DNA of 64,000 bases from Candidatus Olsenella pullistercoris (GTDB taxonomy: Bacteria > Actinomycetota > Coriobacteriia > Coriobacteriales > Atopobiaceae): assembly GCA_019116525.1 (NCBI GenBank), contig DXBM01000067.1, forward strand, positions 32,599 to 96,598. The letters are read 5' to 3'. Below the pieces are notes generated by a model, which saw only the letters and a program-made list of their open reading frames with translations, ran no database searches and had not been told where the DNA came from. Below, one piece after another: positions 26,130-34,480 of this stretch (positions are counted from its first letter, which is position 1; each line of letters opens with the position of its first letter). The position numbers and the translations under genes were made by a program.

Positions 26130-27008
26130 TTAGCCGAGAAGGGCCATGACCTCGCGCTTGGCAGTAAGGTACTCGTCGGTGAGCTCGAAGTTCTCGCTGG
26201 CAACACGGTTCACAGAGACGGTGCCTGCCACGTGGCTCGGCTCGCCGGCGGCAGGGGCGCCTGAGAGCACGTAGATGCGACTCGACATGGAGACGGCCTC
26301 GTCCACGTCGTGCGTGATCACGAGCGCCGAGAGCCCCAGCTCCGCGGCCACCTCAACGAACCACTGGCGCACCTCGGTGCGTGTGATCGCGTCGAGCGCG
26401 GAGAACGGCTCGTCCAAAAGCGTCACGTCCGCGCCCATGAGGTAGGTGCGCAGAAACGCCGCGCGCTGACGCATGCCGCCAGACAGCTCGCTCGGCCACT
26501 TGAGCTCGCAGCCGGCGAGGCCGAAGCGCTCGAAGAGCGGCTCTGCCTTGGCGCGCGCCTCGGAGCGCCGCGCGCCCGCGAGCACGAGCGGCAGGCAGAC
26601 GTTGTCGATGATGCGGCGGCTCGGGAGCAGCAGGTCCTTCTGGAGCATGTAGCTCACGCGGCCCGGACGCCCGGTCACGTCCTCCCCGCGGAGAAGGACG
26701 CGACCGGACATCGGCGTGGTGAGGCCGGCGAGGGCGTGCAGGATGGTCGTCTTGCCGCAGCCGGAGCGGCCAACGAGGCAACAAACCTCGCCAGAGGCAA
26801 CTTCGACGTTGATGTCACGGACCACGACATGCTCCTGGTCCCATGACAGCGTCAACCTCTGCGCCTCAAGCGCGGGGGCTCCCGTCCCGCCGGGGTGGCG
26901 AGAAGATCCGGCGCTCAGACAGTCCTCGCCGCGCGAAGGGCGCGCGCCTGCGGAACTCGCGGCGGACCTTCTCGCCTCCCCTGCCACGCTTTTCTCGCCA
27001 GCTGCCAT
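26130..27008 (-). CDS. thiZ: thiamine-precursor ABC transporter ATPase (ThiZ-like)
   Basis: The 292-residue ATPase of the nitrate/taurine/HMP importer class has Walker A GRSGCGKTT, Q-loop MLQKDLLLP, signature LSGGMRQRA, Walker B VTLLDEPFSALD and the switch LVITHDVDEA. The first 48 residues are an Arg/Ala/Ser-rich extension absent from the family. Their DNA carries three copies of the GGCGAGAA octamer that otherwise marks noncoding DNA, so this part may be a captured repeat or untranslated. ATG 27008 has a GGAG site 3 bp after the thiY stop; no better start was seen. Last gene of the riboswitch operon. Confidence 0.85.
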   Translation of the reverse strand: MAAGEKSVAGEARRSAASSAGARPSRGEDCLSAGSSRHPGGTGAPALEAQRLTLSWDQEHVVVRDINVEVASGEVCCLVGRSGCGKTTILHALAGLTTPMSGRVLLRGEDVTGRPGRVSYMLQKDLLLPSRRIIDNVCLPLVLAGARRSEARAKAEPLFERFGLAGCELKWPSELSGGMRQRAAFLRTYLMGADVTLLDEPFSALDAITRTEVRQWFVEVAAELGLSALVITHDVDEAVSMSSRIYVLSGAPAAGEPSHVAGTVSVNRVASENFELTDEYLTAKREVMALLG

Positions 27009-27011
27009 GCG

Positions 27012-28043
27012 CTACTCCAGGTAGGAGAGGTCGTAGCCCGCGTTGACATCGATCTGGTTGGCAAGCAGCTGGTTGTCGTTCAGCCAGCCGTAGAAGGCGG
27101 CCCAGCGGTCGGGGTCGATGACGCCCCAGCTCTCGGCCTCCGCGACGTACTGGTCGGCGAGGTAGGTCTGGCTCTGGTGCACGAGGTCAGAGTCGAGCTC
27201 GGGCACCGCGGCGCAGAGGATGTCGGCCGCCTCGTCGGGGTTTGCGACGGCGTACTCGTAGCCCTTCTTGACCGCGCGCAGGAACGCCTTCACGACCTCG
27301 GGGTTCTCCTTCGCGAAGTCGTCGTTGGCGGCGATGACCGGCGTGTAGTAGTCAAAGACCGGATCGACCGAGATGAACGAGAAGTAGTTGACGTCAACGT
27401 CCTGCACGATTGCGCTCTGGACCGCCCACGCCTCGTAGACCCACACGGTGTCGTACATGTTGGCGCGCAGGCCGGCCACGTCGTCGTCCGTCTCGTAGGG
27501 GACGAGCTCGACGTTGTCCCAGTTGCCGCCGTCAGCCTCCACGCACTGGCGCACGGTGGCCTGCTCGACGGGCATGTTCCAGGTGGCGTAGGTGTGGCCC
27601 TCCATCGCGGCCGGGTGCGTGATGCCGTCCTCCGCGCGGCTCATGATGCCGGAGGTGTTGTGCTGGATGACGGCAGCCACGGCAGAGTAGGGCATGGGCT
27701 GGTCGGAGGCCAGGTTGTTGGCAATGTAGTCCTGGTAGGAGATTCCGAGCTGCGCGCCGCCGGCACCGATGAGGGCGTCCGCGCCGTCCTCGGGCGGCTG
27801 GACGACCTCGACCTCGAGGCCCTCCTCGGCAAAGTACCCCTGGTCAAGGGCAACGTAGATGCCGGTGTGGTTGGTGTTGGGGGTGTAGTCGAGGACGAAC
27901 GAGACGTGCGTGAGGTCCTCCGCGTCGCCCGAGGCGTCACCCGAGGCGTCGCCCTGGCCCCCGCAGGCGGCGAGCGCCGCGGTGGCGGAGATGCCCCCGC
28001 AGGCGGCGAGGAACTGACGGCGGTTGAGGTTCTTATCGGTCAT
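27012..28043 (-). CDS. thiY: thiamine-pyrimidine-binding lipoprotein (ThiY-like)
   Basis: The 343-residue NMT1/THI5-like solute-binding protein has a twin-arginine-like lipoprotein signal (NRRQFLAACGG, then a second LAAC), the family hallmark LDYTPNTNHTGIYVA and a pyrimidine-pocket region GAQLGISYQDYI. ThiY proteins bind formylaminopyrimidine or HMP, base-degraded thiamine fragments, for salvage. Which cysteine is the lipidated one (residue 15 or 27) is unclear. It overlaps thiX by 11 bp. Control by the TPP riboswitch upstream supports the assignment. Confidence 0.9.
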   Translation of the reverse strand: MTDKNLNRRQFLAACGGISATAALAACGGQGDASGDASGDAEDLTHVSFVLDYTPNTNHTGIYVALDQGYFAEEGLEVEVVQPPEDGADALIGAGGAQLGISYQDYIANNLASDQPMPYSAVAAVIQHNTSGIMSRAEDGITHPAAMEGHTYATWNMPVEQATVRQCVEADGGNWDNVELVPYETDDDVAGLRANMYDTVWVYEAWAVQSAIVQDVDVNYFSFISVDPVFDYYTPVIAANDDFAKENPEVVKAFLRAVKKGYEYAVANPDEAADILCAAVPELDSDLVHQSQTYLADQYVAEAESWGVIDPDRWAAFYGWLNDNQLLANQIDVNAGYDLSYLE

Positions 28044-28812
28044 GATGCTTCCCTTCTGCCCTCTTCCAGGGCATGCAAGCGCGCTGGGCGAGCTCGACGA
28101 GCTTCATGAGGCCCAGCGACAGGGCCGTGATGACAATGATCGACGCAAAGAGCCGATCGTAGGAGAAGGACTTGCGCACGCGCGTCATGTAGACGCCGAG
28201 GCCCACGTTGCCGCCGAGCCACTCCGCGATGACGGCGCCGACGATGGCGTAGGTCGCGGAGATGCGCAGCCCGCTGAAGAACTGCTCCGCCGCGGCGGGC
28301 AGCTTGGCGTACCAAAAGATCTGCCAGCGCGAGGCGTTCATCGTGCGCATGAGGTCTATGGCGTCGGGGTCCACGGAGCGGAAGCCCGAGACGAGGCTGA
28401 CGGTGATCGGGAAGAACGTTGACACGACCACCAGCACGATCTTGGGCAGCGCGCCGTAGCCGAGCCACAGCACCAGAAGCGGGGCGATGGCCACGGTGGG
28501 AATGGTCTGAGAGACGGTCATGAGCGGCTCGAAGGCCAGGTAGAACGTCTCGAAGCGGTCCATCAGCACCGCAAAGGCAAACCCCAGCGCAACGCCAAGG
28601 GCAAGGCCCGCGGCTGCCTCGGCGAGCGTGACCGCGCAGTGCCCCGCGATGAGCGGGGCGTCCTCGACGAGCGCCATGACCACCTGCACCGGCGTGGGCA
28701 GCAGGAAGTTGGGCACGATGCCGAGGTCGACGGCCGCCTCCCAGAGCAGAAGCAAACCCGCGATGGCAAGCGCGGGAGCCAGGACGCGCCGCGCGCGCGA
28801 CGGTGCCGCCAT
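28033..28812 (-). CDS. thiX: thiamine-precursor ABC transporter permease (ThiX-like)
   Basis: The 259-residue BPD_transp_1 permease has about six membrane spans and the coupling loop GFRSVDPDAIDLMRTMNAS (EAA-like). It belongs to the SsuC/ThiX class. ATG 28812 lies one base after the stop of the YkoF-like gene. The alternative upstream frame to 28902 is the antisense of that gene. It forms the channel for the ThiY ligand. Confidence 0.9.
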   Translation of the reverse strand: MAAPSRARRVLAPALAIAGLLLLWEAAVDLGIVPNFLLPTPVQVVMALVEDAPLIAGHCAVTLAEAAAGLALGVALGFAFAVLMDRFETFYLAFEPLMTVSQTIPTVAIAPLLVLWLGYGALPKIVLVVVSTFFPITVSLVSGFRSVDPDAIDLMRTMNASRWQIFWYAKLPAAAEQFFSGLRISATYAIVGAVIAEWLGGNVGLGVYMTRVRKSFSYDRLFASIIVITALSLGLMKLVELAQRACMPWKRAEGKHHDR

Positions 28813-28813
28813 G

Positions 28814-29155
28814 CTAGGCGGCCGCGTCCGCGGACGTGTGGGCGAACTCTGGGTCACCGGGGTGGTACTTGCCGATCTTGCGGTCCGTGGACATGACGTC
28901 ACCGTCTGGGCGGTAGTTGATCTTGGCGTAGCACATCATGTGCTTGCATCCCGCCTTGGCACCCACGAGCTGGCAGTTCTTGAGGATCTCCATGCAGGTC
29001 TCGTAGTCGCCCTCGATGGCCGTCTCGAACGGGCCGACGAAGTAGTCGACGCCCGTCGAGTCGATGTAGGCGATGACGGCATCCACCGCGTCGCAGGTAG
29101 CGTCGTCGGTGGTGGCGTCCATGGGCAGGAACTGAATGGCAACCGAGCAGTTCAC
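28814..29155 (-). CDS. thiamine-binding YkoF/MTH1187-family protein
   Basis: The 113-residue protein with a GTG start behind GGGAGGGG is of the YkoF/MTH1187 (DUF77-like) ferredoxin-fold family, which binds thiamine or its pyrimidine. SVAIQFLPMD, YIDSTGVDYFVGPFETAIEGDYE and the helix that follows match the family. It is cytosolic and leads the TPP-controlled operon, so it likely hands off or buffers the imported pyrimidine. The gene starts right after a GGGTGCC/GGCACCC hairpin that could be the riboswitch expression platform. Confidence 0.87.
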   Translation of the reverse strand: MNCSVAIQFLPMDATTDDATCDAVDAVIAYIDSTGVDYFVGPFETAIEGDYETCMEILKNCQLVGAKAGCKHMMCYAKINYRPDGDVMSTDRKIGKYHPGDPEFAHTSADAAA

Positions 29156-29170
29156 GCGCCCCTCCCTTCT

Positions 29171-29188
29171 GGGTGCCCGAGGCACCCC
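29171..29188 (-). promoter_or_regulatory. hairpin between TPP aptamer and first gene
   Basis: GGGTGCC-TCG-GGCACCC on the minus strand lies between the aptamer and the GGGAGGGG ribosome binding site. It is positioned to act as part of a translational expression platform. No U-tract follows, so transcription termination is less likely. Confidence 0.5.
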
Positions 29189-29221
29189 GTCCTCGTAGGT
29201 GCCTCCGCAGCGCGCGAAGCT

Positions 29222-29312
29222 CGTCCCTACGCCGGCATTACCCGGATCAGGTTCCTGGGTCAGGGCCGCGTTCCTGGGCCCAATCTCAGCCGGCGTGCGC
29301 CAGCCCCCCGTT
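29222..29312 (-). ncRNA. TPP riboswitch (THI element)
   Basis: Read on the minus strand, the conserved THI-box parts occur in order: GGGGGGCTGGCG with its pairing partner GCCGGCGTAGGGA, CGGCTGAGATTGGG, a short variable P3, and CAGGAACCTGATCCGGGTAATG. These are the P2, CTGAGA and CTGATCCGGGTAAT cores of the TPP aptamer. It should shut off the YkoF-thiXYZ operon when thiamine pyrophosphate is abundant. Confidence 0.95.
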
Positions 29313-29696
29313 GTCAGGAGGTAGTGTAGCACGTGCTCCCCATTCGGCCCTCGTCGATTGTGAGCAAATGATTTGATGCAGACGCCCTTCTCGCCCAAAC
29401 ACCGATCACATAACCGCAGGTGACAAGGTCGAGGTCTTCTCGCCTCTGTGCAAAAGCAGGCTCTTCTCGCCCGATGCATAAAACGTGTTGCTCACAATCC
29501 GTTTCTGGGTTACGAGATCGGCGCCCTTGAGAACGAGAAGGCCCCTCTGGCGCAAAAGCTCCGTTTCCTGACACCGCGTCGGCGAGAAGAACGACCAGCG
29601 GCGGGCCGAGAAGCCCCACGCGCTGCATGGGGACCTTTTGGGGCCCGTCCTTCCGTCTTGCTATAGTGAGCGGACGGCGAGAAGGACGGGGGCAGC
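29313..29696. other. gene-free stretch rich in GGCGAGAA octamers
   Basis: Between the riboswitch and the next gene there is no credible coding frame. Exact TTCTCGCC/GGCGAGAA octamers occur at 29388, 29437, 29464, 29581 and 29676. The first three lie inside an inverted repeat (29354-29502). An extended -10 TGCTATAGT at 29659-29667 precedes the GTG start of the downstream gene. Confidence 0.6.
29354..29502. repeat. imperfect inverted repeat enclosing three octamers
   Basis: The outer arms share GATTGTGAGCAA and, after a few bases, TTTGATGCA / TTTATGCAT in inverted order. Between them TTCTCGCC is repeated three times in the same orientation (29388, 29437, 29464). The organisation resembles a miniature element. 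No open reading frame is inside. Confidence 0.65.
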
Positions 29697-30296
29697 GTGA
29701 CAGGGAGAACGCACCTGGCAGTGGGCGTGGCGGCGGCGCTCGTGGCAGCGGGGCCGGAGGCATCGCTCGCGACGCTCGCCTGCGCGGCAGCAGGCGGCGC
29801 GGTCGGTGCCGTCCTGCCCGACCTCGACGTCCGCGACACGGCGCACCCCTGGCGCGAGCGGCTCTCCCGCGTTGGCGCAGCGGCGCTGCTCGTTGCCGCC
29901 CTGGCACTCGATGCGGCGCACGGGGGCGAGATGGCCCGCCAGGCCGCCGAGCGGGGACTCGGCGCCGTGGCGCTCGGGCTCGCGATTCTCGCCGCCCTCG
30001 CGTGCGCGGCGCGCCTCTCCGCGCACCGGTCCTTCTCGCACTCGCTCGCCGCGCTCGCCGGCTTCACTGGCGCCACGATGCTCGCGTGCCCTCCGCTCGC
30101 GCCTTCCGTCTCCCTGGGCTTTGCCTCCCATCTCGTGCTGGACGCGCTCACCCACCGAGGGCTTCGGCTCCTCTGGCCGCTCAGGCGCACCCTCAGCCTC
30201 GGGCTCTGCAAGACGGGCGGCGTCGCGGACGCGTGCCTGCTCGTTGCCGCGCTCGTCGCGACAGCCCTCGCGCTCGCGGGCGCGCTAGGATGGTAG
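29697..30296 (+). CDS. YdjM-family membrane-bound metal-dependent hydrolase
   Basis: The 199-residue integral membrane protein of the YdjM/DUF457 family has a GTG start behind GGGGG. Conserved metal-binding elements are LPDLDVRD, HRSFSHSLAAL and LVLDALTHRGL. It contains about four to five spans. The E. coli member is SOS-inducible; the enzymatic substrate is unknown, although the family is named for hydrolase-like His/Asp motifs. It is followed after 26 bp by the dehydrogenase gene. Confidence 0.82.
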   Translation: MTGRTHLAVGVAAALVAAGPEASLATLACAAAGGAVGAVLPDLDVRDTAHPWRERLSRVGAAALLVAALALDAAHGGEMARQAAERGLGAVALGLAILAALACAARLSAHRSFSHSLAALAGFTGATMLACPPLAPSVSLGFASHLVLDALTHRGLRLLWPLRRTLSLGLCKTGGVADACLLVAALVATALALAGALGW

Positions 30297-30322
30297 GGTC
30301 ACGAAGCCATCAAAGGAGCCCC

Positions 30323-31306
30323 ATGAAGATCTTCGCCTACGCGCTGCGCCCCTACGACGAGCTTGGCTACCTCGATGCCCTCTCCCGCGAGCTGGGCTTT
30401 GAGTACGACTGGACCGCGGACTACCCTACGCTCGAGAACGCCGGGCTCGCGGCGGGGGCTGACGGCGTCTGCATCATCACGAACCCCATGATGCCCGACC
30501 TGCTCGCCGCGTACCGCGAGCTGGGCGTGCGGGGCCTCGCAACGCGCTCGATCGGCTACGACCACATCGACCTTTTGGCCGCGCGCGAGCTGGGAATCCG
30601 CGTCGCACACGCCGCCTACCCGCCCGAGGGCGTGGCCAACTACGCGATCATGCTGATGCTCATGGCCCTGCGCAAGGTCAAGCTCGTGATGCGATGCGCA
30701 GCGGCCCAGGACTTCTCGCTCGCCGGAAAGATCGGGCGCGACCTCTCGAGCTGCACGGTCGGCGTGGTGGGCACGGGCGCGATCGGCGCCTGCGTCGTTC
30801 GCCACCTGCAGGGCTTTGGGTGCCGCGTGCTCGCGTGCGACCCCGTCGAGAGGGACGAGCTGCGAGCGCTCGCGACGTACGTGAGCCTCCCCGAGCTGCT
30901 CGCCGCCTCGGACGTGGTCACGCTCCACGCCCCGGGCCTGCCCGAGAACCACCACATGATCGGCAGGACGGAGCTCGCGCTGATGCGGCAGGGCGCCGTG
31001 CTCGTGAACGCCGCGCGCGGCAGCCTCGTGGACACGGGCGCGCTCGTGGAGGCCCTTGAGTCGGGCCACCTCGGCGGGGCGGCGCTCGATACCATCGAGC
31101 ACGAGGAGGAGCTCTGCTACCTGGACCGCAGTCGCGACGCGCTGCCCAACCGGGACCGTGCGGTCCTCTCCGCGCTGCCCAACGTCATCGTCTCGCCGCA
31201 CATGGCGTTCTACACGGATGAGGACGTGGCGGGCATGGTGAGGAGCAACGTGGAGGCCCTGCTCGCGTTCGCTGACGGCGGCGAGACGCCCTACGAGGTG
31301 CGCTGA
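30323..31306 (+). CDS. D-2-hydroxyacid dehydrogenase
   Basis: The 327-residue NAD-dependent enzyme is of the D-lactate dehydrogenase/VanH branch. The Rossmann loop VGVVGTGAIGACV, the catalytic Arg in NAARGSLVDTGAL, Glu near DTIEHEEE and His in SPHMAFYT are all present. LATRSIGYDHIDL is typical of D-LDH. It likely reduces pyruvate (or another 2-oxoacid) to the D-hydroxyacid in fermentation. AAAGGAGCCCC precedes ATG 30323. Confidence 0.9.
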   Translation: MKIFAYALRPYDELGYLDALSRELGFEYDWTADYPTLENAGLAAGADGVCIITNPMMPDLLAAYRELGVRGLATRSIGYDHIDLLAARELGIRVAHAAYPPEGVANYAIMLMLMALRKVKLVMRCAAAQDFSLAGKIGRDLSSCTVGVVGTGAIGACVVRHLQGFGCRVLACDPVERDELRALATYVSLPELLAASDVVTLHAPGLPENHHMIGRTELALMRQGAVLVNAARGSLVDTGALVEALESGHLGGAALDTIEHEEELCYLDRSRDALPNRDRAVLSALPNVIVSPHMAFYTDEDVAGMVRSNVEALLAFADGGETPYEVR

Positions 31307-31313
31307 GCAGCGC

Positions 31314-31342
31314 GGCGGCCCGCGCCACAGCGAGCCGGGCCG
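31314..31342. terminator. GC-rich hairpin between convergent genes
   Basis: CGGCCCG and CGGGCCG can pair around a 15-nt loop between the stops of the dehydrogenase and Asp23 genes. There is no T-run on either side, so it is at best a weak bidirectional terminator. Confidence 0.4.
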
Positions 31343-31359
31343 ACCGTTGCGAGGCCTTG

Positions 31360-31968
31360 CTAGTCCTCGGCCCCCTGCGCCTCGTCGTCATCGTCCTCGT
31401 GCTTGGGACGACGCGAGCGCTGCTCGACCTCCTCGGGCGTGAGCACGTCCTCGATGCGAAGGTTCACGCCCGCCACCTCGAGGCCCGTCATGCCCGTGAC
31501 CTGCTTGACCACGGCACGCTTGACGTCCTCGAAGACCTGCGGGGCATAGGCGCCGTACTCGATGAGCACCGAGATGTTCACGCGGACAGCGCTCTCAGGG
31601 GTGACCTCGACGGAGACGCCCTTCGTCGAGTCGCTCGCGCCGAACGCGTCCTGGACGCGGTTGAACCAGCTGCCCTTCATGCCCACCACGCCGGGGACCT
31701 CGCGCATCGCGATGGCCACGATCTTCTCGATGACGCCGTTGGAGAAGGTGAGGGAGTCCTCCGAGTCGATGTCCTCGTCGTCGGAGGGCAGGTCGATCTC
31801 CGAGCCTGCCTCGTCGTCGAGCTCCGCGAGCTCGTCGCCGAGGTCCTGCTCGACGACCTCCTCGACCTCCGGCTCCTCTGCTCCGACCGGGACCGCGATC
31901 TCGGCCTCGATGCTCTCGGGCTCGGCGGCCTGAGCGGTCTTCACGTTCTTCTTCTCGTCCGTGCTCAT
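31360..31968 (-). CDS. Asp23/Gls24 family envelope stress response protein
   Basis: The 202-residue protein has an acidic N-terminal 70 residues (runs of Glu/Asp) and a C-terminal Asp23 domain (GVIEKIVAIAMREVPGV, VRVNISVLIEYGAYAP, VAGVNLRIEDVL). Asp23 forms membrane-proximal patches through AmaP in staphylococci and is linked to cell wall stress. The operon order amaP-DUF2273-asp23 (minus strand) is conserved. The acidic N-terminal extension is longer than in Firmicutes. Confidence 0.9.
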   Translation of the reverse strand: MSTDEKKNVKTAQAAEPESIEAEIAVPVGAEEPEVEEVVEQDLGDELAELDDEAGSEIDLPSDDEDIDSEDSLTFSNGVIEKIVAIAMREVPGVVGMKGSWFNRVQDAFGASDSTKGVSVEVTPESAVRVNISVLIEYGAYAPQVFEDVKRAVVKQVTGMTGLEVAGVNLRIEDVLTPEEVEQRSRRPKHEDDDDEAQGAED

Positions 31969-32013
31969 GTCTGCTCCTCGCTGCCGGGGCGTCTCCGCCC
32001 GAGGGCGCTCGCG

Positions 32014-32355
32014 TTACTGGTTTCGAGAAAAGAGGCGGCGCAGGGTGTCCACCAGGCGGGAGTCGCCGTCGAGCGCAAGGCCCAGCGACACGCCCACGAA
32101 CACGAGCACCACGATCACGATCGTGCGGAGGAGGCCGAGCGCAAAGAACGCCACGGCCACGGCAAGCCCCAGGACGCCGCCCCAGAAGGCGTGCTCGTGC
32201 CCCGGGAAGTTTCTGCTCACCCAAGAGCGGACGTGAGAGGCGCCGTCGCGCACGGCGTCCCCGACGGTGTAGGAGCCGTCGTCCTCGCGACGCTCCTTGT
32301 CGTCCCTCTCTCCACCGAGCTCGATCTTGGGCTTGGGGGCCTTCTCGTCAGCCAT
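32014..32355 (-). CDS. DUF2273 family small membrane protein
   Basis: The 113-residue protein has a charged N-terminal half and two adjacent spans (AFWGGVLGLAVAVAFFALGL, IVIVVLVFVGVSLGLALDG) ending in DTLRRLFSRNQ, the pattern of DUF2273. It is found between AmaP and Asp23 genes and is thought to be part of that membrane complex. It overlaps neither neighbour (3-bp gap to amaP). Confidence 0.88.
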   Translation of the reverse strand: MADEKAPKPKIELGGERDDKERREDDGSYTVGDAVRDGASHVRSWVSRNFPGHEHAFWGGVLGLAVAVAFFALGLLRTIVIVVLVFVGVSLGLALDGDSRLVDTLRRLFSRNQ

Positions 32356-32358
32356 GTC

Positions 32359-33021
32359 CTACGCCTCCCTCTCGTCATCTCGCACCGGAGCGGCCGACGA
32401 GCCCATCGAGACCGTGATCTCGCTCGTGGAGTCGGGCTCGGCGGCCTTGTCGGCAGCGCGCGCCGACCCATGGGCCTCGCCCTCGTCATCGGGGCCGGCA
32501 ACGGTCACGGACTCGGGCTCGATGAACTCAAGGCTCACGTCCTCAACGGTGCTGCCGCAGACGGCGGCGAGCCCCTCGATGAGCTCCTCGTGCAGCTCCG
32601 CACCCTTGGCAACCACGTCCACCGTCTCGTGCGGCAGCACTCGGACGTGCACGCGCACGTGGCCGCGCGCCCTTGCGTCAACGCGGACGCGCGAGGCCGA
32701 GCAGGTACCGTCCGCCTCGACGATGTGGGACGCCTGCGCGGCGATGGCGTCGCGCGTGACCGAGATCACGCCGCCGTCCACCGTGGCGACCTCGACCGTG
32801 CGGACCTTGCGGCGCGCAAAGATCGCCCGCAGGAGCAGGACCAGGAGGCCCACCCCGCTCACGACCAGGCACACGAGCACCGCAATCGCATAGGGCTCGA
32901 GGTAGAGCAGGGCGCACGCCTCTGCCGTCCACGGGCCGTACCACGTGAGCGTCAGCGCGCCGAGGACGAAGAGGTTCGCGAGCACGTAGATGACCGTGCA
33001 GAATCGCTTGAGTCCACTCAT
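32359..33021 (-). CDS. amaP: alkaline shock response membrane anchor protein AmaP
   Basis: The 220-residue protein has two N-terminal transmembrane segments (residues about 8-30 and 45-68), then a cytoplasmic domain resembling Asp23 (GVISVTRDAIAAQASHIV, VRVDARARGHVRVHVRV) and an acidic tail. It anchors Asp23 to the membrane. I chose ATG 33021 because GGAG is correctly spaced from it and too close to ATG 33027. Confidence 0.87.
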   Translation of the reverse strand: MSGLKRFCTVIYVLANLFVLGALTLTWYGPWTAEACALLYLEPYAIAVLVCLVVSGVGLLVLLLRAIFARRKVRTVEVATVDGGVISVTRDAIAAQASHIVEADGTCSASRVRVDARARGHVRVHVRVLPHETVDVVAKGAELHEELIEGLAAVCGSTVEDVSLEFIEPESVTVAGPDDEGEAHGSARAADKAAEPDSTSEITVSMGSSAAPVRDDEREA

Positions 33022-33060
33022 GCACATCTCCAATCGCGCGTCTCGTCTGGGACGCTCCCT

Positions 33061-34476
33061 CTAGGATACCCTTTGTCCCCTTGGCCCGACACGACGGGGA
33101 CGCCCGCGTCGACCGACGGACCGGCCGGGCGCGCGCGGCGCGGTTATGAGGCGCGCCACCACGATTCCCAGCACTGCCGAGGTGAGCGAGCCGAGGAGCA
33201 CCGCGCACTTGGCGGCGATCGCCTCCTCCGGGCTCACAAAGGCCAGGCCCGTGATGAGGATCGACATCGTGAAGCCCACGCCCCCCATCACGCCGACCGT
33301 GACGACCTGCCCCCAGTCCATGCCGCGCGGCAGGCGCGCGAACCCGAGCCGCACGAGCAGCCACGTGACGAGGATGATTCCGAGCGGCTTTCCCAGGACC
33401 GCGCCGAGGTAGGCGCCGTGCGCGACGGGGCTTCCCACGATGGCGCCAAGGTTCTCTCCCACGAGGTGCAGCTCCGCGTTCACGAACGCGAAGAGCGGCA
33501 GCACGCAGAAGTTCACGAAGACGGCAACGTAGCGCTCCATGCGCTGGAGCGGCGGGGTGACGTGGTGCATCACGCGCTCCACGCGCCAGGCGCCCTCGGT
33601 GAAGTCGTGCTGGCCGAGCACGTGGTGCTCGTCGTCATAGGTGTCGTCGAGGTCGCGAGCGCGACGGCCCAGCCAGTCGCCGAGCTCGGAGAGGCGCACG
33701 TCAGAGCGGCTGGGAAGCGCGAAGGCGAGGATGACGCCGGCGAGCGTCGCGTGAACGCCCGAGTTGAACATGCAGGCCCAGAGCAGGATCCCCACCGCCA
33801 CGTAGGGGCCCACCGAGTAGACGCGGGCGCGGTTGAGCCCGCAGAGCACAGCGACAAGGGCGAGGGAGGCGACGCACCATGCCAGGTCGGGCGTCTGGCC
33901 GTAGAAGAGCGCGATGACCACGATGGCGAGGATGTCGTCGGCGATGGCGAGCGTCTGGAAGAACACCTTGGTCGCCGGGGAGACGCGCTCGCCCAAGAGC
34001 GAGACCACGCCGAGCGCGAAGGCGATGTCAGTTGCGATGGGCACCGCCCAGCCGCGCAGCGCGCCGCCCTCCACAAGGTTCACTGCCAGGTAGATGAGGG
34101 CGGGCGCGCACACGCCCCCCACTGCGGCGAGCATGGGGAGGGCGGCCTGGCGCGGACGGCGCAGCTGCCCGACCGTGACCTCGTACTTGAGCTCTATTCC
34201 CACGAGCAGGAAGAAGACGGCCATCAGGAAGTCGTTCACGAACTGCTCCACGGTGAGCGAGACCGAGAGCCTTCCCACCCCGATCTCGAGCGGAAGCCCG
34301 AGGAGGTACTCGACGACCTGGTAGAGCGGGGTGTTCGCGACCACGAGCGCGAGCAGTGCCGCGCCGAGCATGACCGCCGCGGCAACGGTGCCGCTGCCGG
34401 TCACTGCGGCGAGCGCGCCGCGGCGCTCCAGGCGCCGGACGACCGCCGGCTCCTCGTAGATGCTCGGACGCGTCAT
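33061..34476 (-). CDS. nhaA: Na+/H+ antiporter NhaA
   Basis: The 471-residue polytopic protein exchanges sodium for protons. Hallmarks: NDFLMAVFFLLVGIELKYEV, PIATDIAFALGVVSLLG, the paired aspartates in LAIADDILAIVVIALFY and CMFNSGVHATLAGVILAF. It is longer than the E. coli enzyme (388) because of a hydrophilic loop near residue 270 and a basic C-terminal tail. ATG 34476 follows GGGAGG and lies 4 bp after the DUF1836 gene, so they may be co-transcribed. Confidence 0.94.
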   Translation of the reverse strand: MTRPSIYEEPAVVRRLERRGALAAVTGSGTVAAAVMLGAALLALVVANTPLYQVVEYLLGLPLEIGVGRLSVSLTVEQFVNDFLMAVFFLLVGIELKYEVTVGQLRRPRQAALPMLAAVGGVCAPALIYLAVNLVEGGALRGWAVPIATDIAFALGVVSLLGERVSPATKVFFQTLAIADDILAIVVIALFYGQTPDLAWCVASLALVAVLCGLNRARVYSVGPYVAVGILLWACMFNSGVHATLAGVILAFALPSRSDVRLSELGDWLGRRARDLDDTYDDEHHVLGQHDFTEGAWRVERVMHHVTPPLQRMERYVAVFVNFCVLPLFAFVNAELHLVGENLGAIVGSPVAHGAYLGAVLGKPLGIILVTWLLVRLGFARLPRGMDWGQVVTVGVMGGVGFTMSILITGLAFVSPEEAIAAKCAVLLGSLTSAVLGIVVARLITAPRAPGRSVGRRGRPRRVGPRGQRVS

Positions 34477-34480
34477 CGCC

